The notes: a model not told the origin generated them from the sequence alone. A stretch of DNA of 6,514 bases from Parvularculaceae bacterium UBA4496 (GCA_002388885.1 DGNI01000134.1:2461-8974), one strand, 5' to 3'; numbered from the stretch's first letter, positions 1 to 5,056 are shown. Numbers and translations: made by a program.

Positions 1-686
1 TACATGGCGTTATCTGCGCGTTCCATGGTCTCGTCCACCGAATGCCCCTTAACAATTTCGACAACGCCGCTCGAAATATGCGCTGTGAACGGTTCGCCCT
101 TCCACTCAACCGACTTTTCAGAAACCGCCTGCGCTAGTTCCTCGGCTTTGTGTTCAGCCGTTTTCTGATCAGCCTGGGTCAGCAGCAATCCGAATTCGTC
201 GCCGCCGAGACGGCCAAGAATGTCAGTCTGGCGCACATTAGCCGATACGACTGCCGCTACGTGGGCGAGCGCCGCATCGCCGGCGCCATGCCCCTTGCTG
301 TCGTTGATTTTTTTCAAATCATTAAGATCGATGAAAACTACGCTTGCGCGCATATTGTAGCGATCAATCATGGCCAGCGCCCGGTCGAGCTCCCGAACAA
401 AAGCGCGTCGGTTGAACACATCCAGCAACGGATCGCGGTCAGCGAGTTTTTCGAGATCGCCCAACCGTTCACGGGTTTGCGCCAGTTCAGCGCGCAGGGA
501 CTGCACCTCATTCATGAGCGTCATCAGCGCTTCACGAACTTTTGGCGTCAAATCCGACTCCGGAACACCCGCAATCACTAGTTGGTCGTTTGGTCCAGCA
601 CCCTGCCCGACGCGTAGAGTCTCTCTTGCCCGGCTGCGTTCAACCTTCACAGCGCCTGCTGTTTTTGGCGAATCGCCAATCTTCAT
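1..686 (-). CDS. GGDEF-domain diguanylate cyclase (3' end outside window)
   Basis: Likely makes the second messenger c-di-GMP from two GTP. The frame is open from an ATG at 686-684 to the left edge (228 complete codons), so only the extreme C-terminus is missing; the last visible residues (ADNAM) match the usual end of the domain. Residues 1-45 are polar and low in complexity. Residues about 46-82 form a charged heptad-like helix, probably a dimerising coiled coil. The GGDEF domain starts near residue 85 (DPLLDVFNRR), followed by FIDLNDLKKIND (118-129) and GHGAGD (132-137). The catalytic GGDEF is intact at 161-165. An RxxD product-inhibition site (RQTD, 152-155) lies exactly five residues before it, so the enzyme should be both active and feedback inhibited. 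No membrane segment, PAS, GAF or receiver domain is visible, so the protein looks cytoplasmic. The start is supported by GGGAGG placed a few bases before the ATG. Confidence 0.93.
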   Translation of the reverse strand, partial: MKIGDSPKTAGAVKVERSRARETLRVGQGAGPNDQLVIAGVPESDLTPKVREALMTLMNEVQSLRAELAQTRERLGDLEKLADRDPLLDVFNRRAFVRELDRALAMIDRYNMRASVVFIDLNDLKKINDSKGHGAGDAALAHVAAVVSANVRQTDILGRLGGDEFGLLLTQADQKTAEHKAEELAQAVSEKSVEWKGEPFTAHISSGVVEIVKGHSVDETMERADNAM

Positions 687-928
687 GTCGCCCTCCCGAC
701 GGCCAGTTTCCCACTTCCTCTAACCGTCATGACATATTCATGCATATCGTGATTGGCCTCGTCTCGCCAGTGACCGGAATCCCTTGCCAAAAAATACAAT
801 ACAGGCTGCAAATTGCATGAAAATGCTCAGCCTTTCACGGCGTTAATAATTGCGTCACGGCTCAGCGCATCCGCCGCACGCTTCGCCGCTGGGCCCTTGT
901 GACAAACGTCGCCGCGGCCCACGTTGTT
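687..928. other. Upstream region of the GGDEF gene, no supported gene
   Basis: This stretch must carry the promoter of the leftward GGDEF gene, but I see no convincing -35/-10 pair. It holds a 5-5-5 inverted repeat (CATGA-CATAT-TCATG, 728-742) that could be an operator, and a small GCAT-GAAA-ATGC hairpin (815-826). A minus-strand frame ending at 827-829 has codon use like real coding sequence over its last 35 or so codons, but no believable start, so it is not called as a gene. Confidence 0.4.
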
Positions 929-930
929 TC

Positions 931-1075
931 GTGCGGATAAGGTCGTGTGAAGTCCCCTTCTATGACGCGACCGGCTCCCGCGTCCGGTGAGAGGAGGCGC
1001 TGGTCCTCGCGCCCCCGTCTTAAGGCTGGCGTCTCCTCGTCCGGACCAGTTGCTTGCGCACCTCACTCCCGCTGC
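931..1075 (+). ncRNA. ssrS: Candidate 6S RNA upstream of purE (ends approximate)
   Basis: If correct, this RNA mimics an open promoter and binds the housekeeping RNA polymerase. Seen in the sequence: a 15-bp stem with some G-U pairs (991-1005 with 1024-1038); below it, after a small internal loop, 6 bp (982-987 with 1041-1046); then a large asymmetric bulge (953-981 opposite 1047-1052); then 8 bp with one bulged G (945-952 with 1053-1061); and a possible 4-bp base (933-936 with 1069-1072). A long rod with a large central bubble is the 6S shape. Blocks matching E. coli 6S as I remember it occur in the same order: AGTCCCCT (951-958), GGTGAG (986-991), GGTCC (1002-1006), CTTAA (1019-1023) and CTG (1026-1028). 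E. coli ssrS also sits next to a one-carbon/purine-related gene (ygfA). Both ends are estimates. No strong promoter was found; TTGTGA at 897-902 is a weak -35 candidate. It could instead be a structured purE leader. Confidence 0.55.
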
Positions 1076-1081
1076 TATAAG
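1054..1081 (+). promoter_or_regulatory. Candidate purEK promoter with extended -10
   Basis: TTGCGC (1054-1059), a 16-base spacer and TATAAG (1076-1081) form a plausible sigma-70-type promoter, helped by an extended -10 TG at 1073-1074. Transcription would begin near 1088, giving a short leader that includes the purE ribosome binding site. It overlaps the 3' strand of the candidate 6S RNA, so the two transcripts could interfere or be partly co-transcribed. Confidence 0.5.
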
Positions 1082-1109
1082 CGCCGCTTTCCGGCGGGAG
1101 ACCAGACGC

Positions 1110-1610
1110 ATGAGCGACAGTGCGCAAACCAAGCCTCTAATCGGCATCATCATGGGCTCGCGCTCCGACTGGCCGACCATGAAATGCGCAGCTGACATGC
1201 TGGACGTGCTCGGCGCAGTTTATGAAGCGAAAATCGTTTCCGCCCACCGCACGCCGAAACGGCTCTATGAATATGCTGAAAGCGCAAAGTCCCGCGGACT
1301 AAAAGCGATTATCGCCGGCGCTGGCGGTGCAGCTCATCTTCCCGGCATGGTCGCAGCTATGACAACGCTGCCGGTGATTGGCGTTCCGGTGCAGTCGAAG
1401 GCATTGAAAGGCCTCGACAGCCTTTTATCCATCGTGCAGATGCCTGCCGGCGTGCCGGTGGCGACCGTCGCCATCGGCGAAGCGGGCGCCGCCAATGCGG
1501 GTTTGCTTGCCGCTTCGATTCTAGCAACCAGCGACGAGAAACTCGGCCTTCGTCTTGCAGAATGGAGAGCCAACCAGACAGCCAGCGTCGCTGAAACAGT
1601 TGAGGACTGA
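1110..1610 (+). CDS. purE: N5-carboxyaminoimidazole ribonucleotide mutase (PurE, class I)
   Basis: Converts N5-CAIR to CAIR in de novo purine synthesis, using the product of PurK encoded just downstream. The 166-residue product has the usual PurE length and nearly all family landmarks: GSRSDW (16-21) near the nucleotide-binding loop, SAHRTP (44-49) with the catalytic-region histidine, [10 protein letters not shown] (71-80) with a second conserved histidine, GVPVQS (91-96), and the segment [16 protein letters not shown] (105-120). The ATG at 1110 was chosen over the longer open frame starting at 987 because family similarity begins here and GGGAG (1096-1100) sits 9 bases before it; the extra upstream residues would overlap the structured RNA and promoter. 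Presence of purK supports the bacterial two-enzyme route (class I PurE) rather than the single-step class II carboxylase. Active as a cytoplasmic octamer in known homologues. Confidence 0.97.
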   Translation: MSDSAQTKPLIGIIMGSRSDWPTMKCAADMLDVLGAVYEAKIVSAHRTPKRLYEYAESAKSRGLKAIIAGAGGAAHLPGMVAAMTTLPVIGVPVQSKALKGLDSLLSIVQMPAGVPVATVAIGEAGAANAGLLAASILATSDEKLGLRLAEWRANQTASVAETVED

Positions 1611-1619
1611 ACGCCTCGC

Positions 1620-2720
1620 ATGATCGTCGAACCTAACGGCACTATCGGGATACTCGGCGGAGGCCAGCTCGGACGGATGCTCGCCATGGCTGCAGCACAG
1701 CTCGGACTTCGAACACATATTTTCTGTCCCGACGCCGCAGCGCCCGCCTATGACGTTAGCGCCGTGAAGACAGTCGCCGACTATACGGATGAAACCGCCC
1801 TCGCCGCTTTTTCAAAATCTGTTGATGTCGTCACATATGAATTCGAAAACGTACCGGCGGACACTGTAGCGTTTCTTACGTCTAATGGCGCTGTGGTGCG
1901 CCCCGGCGCGAAGGCGCTGGAAACGTCGCAGGACCGCTTGATTGAAAAGGATTTCGTCAACGCCATCGGCGCGATGACAGCCGATTATCATGCCGTCGAC
2001 GATCTTGAGTCATTAAAAGCCGGTCTCGAAAAGGTAGGCAGTCCGGCAATTCTGAAAACCCGGCGGCTCGGTTATGACGGCAAGGGCCAGACGCGCCTCA
2101 CGAATCAAGATTCCGATCTTTCTGCCGCTTATGAAAAAGCAATCGAGTTCGCCTGGGCGGAGGTCGGCGCTGCGCCGTCGATCCTTGAAGCGTTTGTTCC
2201 GTTCGAGCGCGAAATTTCCATAATCGGCGCGCGCGGAAGCGACGGCGAAATCAAGCTCTTTGATCCGGCTGAAAATGCTCACCGCAACGGGATTCTCAAA
2301 ACGTCGACCGTCCCCGCGACGGTCGATCAGCTAACAACTGAAAACGCATGCGCCGTCACGCGTAAAATGCTTGAAGAACTCGATTATGTCGGCGTAATTG
2401 GAGTTGAGTTTTTTGTGCTGCATGACGGCGGCATTGTCATCAATGAATACGCTCCGCGAGTTCACAATTCCGGACACTGGACGCAAGATGCCTGCGCCGT
2501 GTCGCAGTTCGAACAACATATTCGAGCGGTCGCCGGCTGGCCCATCGCCGAGACGACGCGTCATTCAAATGCCGTTATGGAAAACCTCATCGGCGCCGAA
2601 GTAAAAGAATGGCGTACGTTAGCGCAGCAACCGGAAACATGCGTGTACCTTTATGGAAAACGCGATGTGCGCGACGGCCGAAAGATGGGCCATGTAACGC
2701 GAATAATTGCTCGATCATGA
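1620..2720 (+). CDS. purK: N5-carboxyaminoimidazole ribonucleotide synthase (PurK)
   Basis: ATP-dependent carboxylation of AIR with bicarbonate to give N5-CAIR, the substrate of PurE. The 366-residue product is full length for the ATP-grasp PurK family. Visible landmarks: an N-terminal dinucleotide-like loop GILGGGQLGRM (10-20); YEFENVP (73-79); the ATP-grasp lysine and glycine-rich loop ILKTRRLGYDGKGQ (144-157); the strand VGVIGVEFFV (257-266), whose acidic residue helps bind magnesium; NEYAPRVHNSGHWT (275-288), a PurK signature; and a C-terminal LYGK...RKMGHVT (344-360). It begins 9 bases after the purE stop, and its ribosome binding site (GAGGA, 1602-1606) lies inside the end of purE, so the two genes are almost certainly one operon with coupled translation. 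No clear intrinsic terminator follows the stop codon. Confidence 0.97.
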   Translation: MIVEPNGTIGILGGGQLGRMLAMAAAQLGLRTHIFCPDAAAPAYDVSAVKTVADYTDETALAAFSKSVDVVTYEFENVPADTVAFLTSNGAVVRPGAKALETSQDRLIEKDFVNAIGAMTADYHAVDDLESLKAGLEKVGSPAILKTRRLGYDGKGQTRLTNQDSDLSAAYEKAIEFAWAEVGAAPSILEAFVPFEREISIIGARGSDGEIKLFDPAENAHRNGILKTSTVPATVDQLTTENACAVTRKMLEELDYVGVIGVEFFVLHDGGIVINEYAPRVHNSGHWTQDACAVSQFEQHIRAVAGWPIAETTRHSNAVMENLIGAEVKEWRTLAQQPETCVYLYGKRDVRDGRKMGHVTRIIARS

Positions 2721-2856
2721 AACGCGCCATTTTACGGCCCTACTCACAATAACAAAATTGCTCACGCATTTGTAATTGAGACCGCGCGGCTTTCAGCACA
2801 TCTGAAAACACGGCGCCACAGTCTCGTCATAGTTCGGACTTAGCGTTTTACCCGTT

Positions 2857-2898
2857 ACGCGATTGCAAATCAGGGAGGGTGGATCGCTGACGCGATTG
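2857..2898. repeat. Direct repeat ACGCGATTG(C/T)AA upstream of unknown gene
   Basis: ACGCGATTGCAA at 2857-2868 and ACGCGATTGTAA at 2890-2901 match at 11 of 12 positions and start exactly 33 bases apart, close to three helical turns. Both lie in the 207-base gap between purK and the gene at 2928, with the second copy 27 bases before the start codon. Same-face tandem copies ahead of a gene suggest a regulator binding site, but no regulator is identified and chance similarity is possible. No clean -35/-10 pair was recognised in this gap. Confidence 0.4.
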
Positions 2899-2927
2899 TA
2901 ACTGTTGAGTAGAAAGGAGCTCGTGTC

Positions 2928-3389
2928 ATGCCGACGCCGCTCATCATTCAACCCGCCCGTTACGCAGGCTCCGGCTCTCGCCGCTACACATCGCCCTACC
3001 CGCAATCGATCCAGGCATTACGCAAGTTCGCCCAAGGCGCCGGTTCGGCGCTTCTCGTCTTCACCGGCGCAGGCACAATGACAAACAAAGCTACGGCAAG
3101 CGCGCCAGCATCTCCGGCAAATTACGACTTCACGTCGCTTGAAGGAATTTCGCAGGCGCTCATGAGCGGCAGTATCGGCGGACCATTGCAGATCGCCGCT
3201 GCGGCGTTCCTGTTCCTCGCTGCTGGCAGATGCGTCTCACGGTTTTTGGGACTCGCCGTCGTCGCTGTCTTCATTGTTCTCTATATGCAGGGCGTCACGC
3301 TAGACGACGCGTCGATGTTCTTTGAACGCTTCGCCGGCCGACTCGGCGCTGCAACAGACGCATTCATGACCGCTGAAGTAGGCTCGTAG
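2928..3389 (+). CDS. Unknown small membrane protein
   Basis: I do not recognise this family. The 153-residue product starts at an ATG with a very good ribosome binding site (AAAGGAG, 2913-2919, 8 bases upstream), which makes translation likely. Residues 1-38 are polar and basic, rich in Tyr, Arg and Pro. A weakly hydrophobic patch at 40-50 (SALLVFTGAGT) is too short to be a clear membrane span. Residues 52-66 are an Ala/Ser/Pro linker. Two hydrophobic segments, about 85-100 (GPLQIAAAAFLFLAAG) and 107-123 (LGLAVVAVFIVLYMQGV), are separated by RCVSRF and look like a helical hairpin in the inner membrane. The C-terminal tail (124-153) begins acidic and contains an amphipathic stretch, FFERFAGRLGAATDAF. 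The gene stands alone: it is 207 bases from purK, with tandem repeats upstream, and converges on the COQ9-like gene with 5 bases between stops. Confidence 0.8.
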   Translation: MPTPLIIQPARYAGSGSRRYTSPYPQSIQALRKFAQGAGSALLVFTGAGTMTNKATASAPASPANYDFTSLEGISQALMSGSIGGPLQIAAAAFLFLAAGRCVSRFLGLAVVAVFIVLYMQGVTLDDASMFFERFAGRLGAATDAFMTAEVGS

Positions 3390-3394
3390 AAAAA

Positions 3395-4189
3395 TTAGGG
3401 CGTCCAGTAAGGAGGGTCGCTCGCGGGGAATGAGTCCTCCAGCGCCTCATCGATTTTCGCCTCACACGCGCTGTCACCGGTTTTTGTGTTCGCCGCGCTT
3501 CGCGCCGGATAGCGCAGCTTCGCCAGCCACTCGACCGGTTTTTTCGGGTCGATATTCAACTTACGAATTTCAGCTTTCGCCTTTTCAATCTGCATCACAT
3601 TTTCAATGCGCGCATCGAGAAATGCTTTCGTTGGCGCCTCGTCTTCTGAGTCATCTGCAAGCCAGCGTGCAAAGGTGCTCGTCCATACGCCGGTCAAAAT
3701 CCCGCGTTTCGAATAGAAATTGAAATCCGTCGATTTGTCGCCGAGGCCCCGCCAGATCGCGTCGGCGGTTTCCCATGCCAGTTTCGCCGCCAACGGCGCG
3801 TAAATCGGGAGCGCCAGCGTTGCGGCGGCGCGCCGCGCCGCTTCCTTGTGCGGGCGCAGCACGTCCAGCCGAGCACTGACAGCGAAGGCCACCTTTTCGC
3901 GGATCTTGAGACGGCCGAATTCCGGCGCAGCCATAGCCTCAACTATTAGCGCGTCGGATTGCTCCGACCAGTACCTCAGCACATCCGAAACCCCTTGCGG
4001 AAACGCCGCCGAGATTGCAGCCCTGCTTGTCCCGGCTTCTCGCGCGGCGTCTGCGAGCGTCCTACTGGTCCAGCCGTCAAACGGAACGCGGTCGAGGAAC
4101 AGCGGCAAAATCCGCGCGCGGATATGCTCAAACCCGTCATTCTCAGCGGGTTCAGCTGGTTTTTGACCTTTATTTTGGCTATCCGGCAC
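3395..4189 (-). CDS. COQ9-family ubiquinone biosynthesis protein
   Basis: COQ9 proteins bind lipid and assist the COQ7-type hydroxylation step of ubiquinone synthesis. They have a TetR-like fold but are not thought to be DNA-binding regulators. The 264-residue product shows the family pattern: a helical N-terminal region with VPFDGWTSRTLADAAREAG (35-53) and FPQGVSDVL (63-71), then DFNFYSKRGILTGVWTST (155-172), RWLADDSED (175-183) and FLDARIENVMQIEKAKAEI (190-208). It is divergently transcribed from rpsU, the arrangement for which the TIGR02396 'diverge_rpsU' model was named. The start is GTG at 4189 with a modest AGGGA eight bases upstream. The C-terminus is unusual: after about residue 230 a low-complexity linker leads to DEALEDSFPASDPPYWTP (247-264), a short motif I associate with unrelated alphaproteobacterial proteins. 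Identification as COQ9 family is strong; the precise biochemical role is by analogy. Confidence 0.9.
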   Translation of the reverse strand: MPDSQNKGQKPAEPAENDGFEHIRARILPLFLDRVPFDGWTSRTLADAAREAGTSRAAISAAFPQGVSDVLRYWSEQSDALIVEAMAAPEFGRLKIREKVAFAVSARLDVLRPHKEAARRAAATLALPIYAPLAAKLAWETADAIWRGLGDKSTDFNFYSKRGILTGVWTSTFARWLADDSEDEAPTKAFLDARIENVMQIEKAKAEIRKLNIDPKKPVEWLAKLRYPARSAANTKTGDSACEAKIDEALEDSFPASDPPYWTP

Positions 4190-4209
4190 CGGCTTTATCC
4201 CTGTCGGCC

Positions 4210-4215
4210 ACTATA
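4210..4215 (-). promoter_or_regulatory. Candidate -10 of the COQ9-gene promoter
   Basis: On the minus strand TATAGT lies about 21 bases before the GTG start of the COQ9-like gene. No good -35 stands at 16-18 bases; the nearest TTG-type hexamer (TTGTCT, 4235-4230) is only 14 bases away. The upstream part of this promoter would overlap the -35 of the divergent rpsU promoter, so the two may compete for polymerase. Confidence 0.35.
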
Positions 4216-4228
4216 TGCCCAAGTCTTG

Positions 4229-4257
4229 TAGACAATCGTCAGGGCCTTTGGTATAGG
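4229..4257 (+). promoter_or_regulatory. rpsU promoter
   Basis: TAGACA (4229-4234, five of six matches to TTGACA), a 17-base spacer and TATAGG (4252-4257) with an extended TG at 4249-4250. Transcription should start near 4264, about 100 bases before the rpsU start codon. Confidence 0.6.
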
Positions 4258-4266
4258 CCCCAACGC

Positions 4267-4300
4267 CTCACGCTCCTGAAGGAAACAGGCGGTTAGTGAG
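4267..4300 (+). promoter_or_regulatory. Stem-loop in the rpsU leader
   Basis: CTCAC (4267-4271) pairs with GTGAG (4296-4300), and inside it CCTG (4275-4278) pairs with CAGG (4286-4289) around a purine-rich loop AAGGAAA. It begins at the predicted 5' end of the transcript, so it could stabilise the mRNA or take part in control by S21; no function is shown by sequence alone. A second small hairpin, GGCG-ATC-CGCC (4356-4366), abuts the start codon. Confidence 0.4.
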
Positions 4301-4366
4301 CTGGTTTGGTTTTTCGCGTCGCGGCCGCCCCCGTGACGTTTTTATTTGAAAGGGAGGCGATCCGCC

Positions 4367-4576
4367 TTGGTCCAGATTTTTGTCCGCGACAACAATGTCG
4401 AACAGGCCCTTAAAGCGCTCAAAAAGAAGATGCAGCGTGAAGGGACGTTCCGGGAAATGAAGCGCCGGAAATTCTACGAAAAACCGTCCGAAAAAAAGGC
4501 CCGCCAGAAGGCGGAGGCCGTTCGCCGCGCACGCAAGCTGATACGCAAGCGCATGCAGCGTGAAGGCGCGCTTTAA
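4367..4576 (+). CDS. rpsU: 30S ribosomal protein S21
   Basis: Small basic protein of the 30S subunit platform, involved in translation initiation. The 69-residue product reads [20 protein letters not shown] at the N-terminus, followed by [36 protein letters not shown] in sections typical of S21, with a lysine/arginine-rich helical C-terminus. The start is TTG at 4367: family similarity begins exactly there, and AGGGAGG (4351-4357) stands nine bases upstream. Another TTG at 4346 would add seven residues (MKGRRSA) encoded by the Shine-Dalgarno region itself, which is not credible. The gene is single, flanked by the divergent COQ9-like gene and followed by a strong terminator. The rare start codon and the hairpin between ribosome binding site and start may limit initiation. 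Confidence 0.95.
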   Translation: MVQIFVRDNNVEQALKALKKKMQREGTFREMKRRKFYEKPSEKKARQKAEAVRRARKLIRKRMQREGAL

Positions 4577-4610
4577 GCCCTTCGAAACATTAGCAGAATT
4601 TAAGTAGTCA

Positions 4611-4637
4611 GGGGGCGATTTTCGCCCCCTTTTGTTT
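4611..4637 (+). terminator. Rho-independent terminator of rpsU
   Basis: Perfect 8-bp stem GGGGGCGA (4611-4618) with TCGCCCCC (4622-4629), a TTT loop, followed by TTTTGTTT. It lies 34 bases after the rpsU stop codon. Confidence 0.93.
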
Positions 4638-4652
4638 AGGCGGGGCGCAACA

Positions 4653-4658
4653 CATAAT
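4653..4658 (+). promoter_or_regulatory. Weak candidate -10 for the entericidin-type gene
   Basis: CATAAT (five of six matches to TATAAT) lies 39 bases before the start codon. The best -35, TTGTTT (4632-4637), is only 15 bases upstream and overlaps the rpsU terminator T-run. The gene needs its own promoter because the terminator precedes it, but this assignment is tentative. No general-stress (GGAAC...CGTT) promoter was seen. Confidence 0.3.
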
Positions 4659-4696
4659 ACCGCCCTCACGAAACGGAAATCAGGGGTTTTAGCGCC

Positions 4697-4819
4697 ATGC
4701 GGGTCATTACAATTTTACTGGCTTTCACCTTTTTCCTCAGCGCCTGCGAGACGATTAAAGGCGCCGGGCGCGACATCACCAATGCCGGCGAAGCGATCGA
4801 CGAAGCTGTCGATAAGTAA
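4697..4819 (+). CDS. Entericidin A/B-family small lipoprotein
   Basis: A 40-residue protein that reads MRVITILLAFTFFLSAC at the N-terminus: a short basic start, a hydrophobic core and a lipobox LSAC with the lipidated cysteine at 17. The mature part is only 24 residues (CETIKGAGRDITNAGEAIDEAVDK), matching the entericidin pattern of C-x-T-x-x-G-x-G-x-D and an alternating small/charged amphipathic helix. Entericidins are small envelope lipoproteins; in enterobacteria the A/B pair was described as an antidote/toxin, but single copies are widespread in proteobacteria with uncertain role. Only one copy is present here. The +2 residue is Glu rather than Asp, so outer-membrane sorting is likely. AGGGG (4682-4686) gives a ribosome binding site ten bases upstream. 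It is shorter than most gene-calling thresholds and overlaps a longer spurious frame (4632-4829). Confidence 0.9.
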   Translation: MRVITILLAFTFFLSACETIKGAGRDITNAGEAIDEAVDK

Positions 4820-4828
4820 TCACACCTG

Positions 4829-4868
4829 AGCTCCATTTAAGCCCTTTTGCGCTCCCAGCGCTGGAGCT
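4829..4868 (+). terminator. Possible terminator after the entericidin-type gene
   Basis: AGCTCCA (4829-4835) and TGGAGCT (4862-4868) are perfect 7-base complements, and between them GCGCT-CCC-AGCGC (4849-4861) forms a tight inner hairpin. It begins 10 bases after the stop codon. The following sequence is only moderately T-rich (GCTCGTATTTTG), so termination is probably partial. Another hairpin, CGGCTC...GAGCCG, follows between about 4930 and 4950. Confidence 0.4.
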
Positions 4869-4981
4869 GCTCGTATTTTGTTGCATCTGCAGCGTCCGAA
4901 TCGGCCAAATGTAAGGAAAATTCAGCAATTCCGGCTCATGCTGGAGCCGAAACGGCAGAGCTTATTGTGGTAATGCGACGC

Positions 4982-5010
4982 TTGCGGGATAAAATGCAGC
5001 CCAATATGGT
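4982..5010 (+). promoter_or_regulatory. Weak candidate promoter of the MipA-like gene
   Basis: TTGCGG (4982-4987), a 17-base spacer and TATGGT (5005-5010) stand about 47 bases before the chosen start codon. Match to consensus is poor, so this is the best candidate rather than a firm call. Confidence 0.25.
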
Positions 5011-5056
5011 TAATGACGGAATCAGACGGTCCGGTAGCGTGATGAGGGGAAGACAT

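Noticed and set aside
150..820. Plus-strand frames opposite the GGDEF gene
   Set aside because: They are shadows of the intact GGDEF coding sequence or its upstream region and show no domain pattern.
987..1109. N-terminal extension of purE to the upstream ATG at 987
   Set aside because: The added 41 residues lack family similarity, overlap the RNA stems and the promoter, and the ATG at 1110 has a good ribosome binding site.
931..1109. Purine riboswitch in the purE leader
   Set aside because: The fold is a single long rod, not the three-way junction of the purine class, and no conserved purine-riboswitch core was recognised.
827..1198. 123-codon minus-strand open frame across the region before purE
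   Set aside because: Its N-terminal part is antisense to the purE start and to the structured RNA, and it has no ribosome binding site. Only its last 35 or so codons look coding-like, which is reported separately.
2721..2927. Intrinsic terminator after purK
   Set aside because: No GC-rich hairpin followed by a T-run was found in the gap.
3409..3416. AAGGAGGG on the plus strand, a perfect-looking ribosome binding site
   Set aside because: It lies inside the 3' end of the COQ9-like gene on the opposite strand and encodes part of the SFPASDPP tail. The following ATG opens only a shadow frame.
3395..4189. TetR-family transcription regulator
   Set aside because: The N-terminus has a TetR-like fold, but the whole-length pattern (VPFDGW, FPQGV, DFNFYSKR, FLDARIENVM) and the divergent rpsU point to COQ9.
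4632..4829. 65-codon frame overlapping the entericidin-type gene
   Set aside because: It lies in a different frame, starts inside the terminator tail, and lacks a ribosome binding site, while the entericidin frame has a clear lipobox.
4847..5056. 70-residue N-terminal extension of the MipA-like protein
   Set aside because: It would bury the signal peptide, and the ATG at 5057 has its own strong ribosome binding site and begins a textbook signal sequence.
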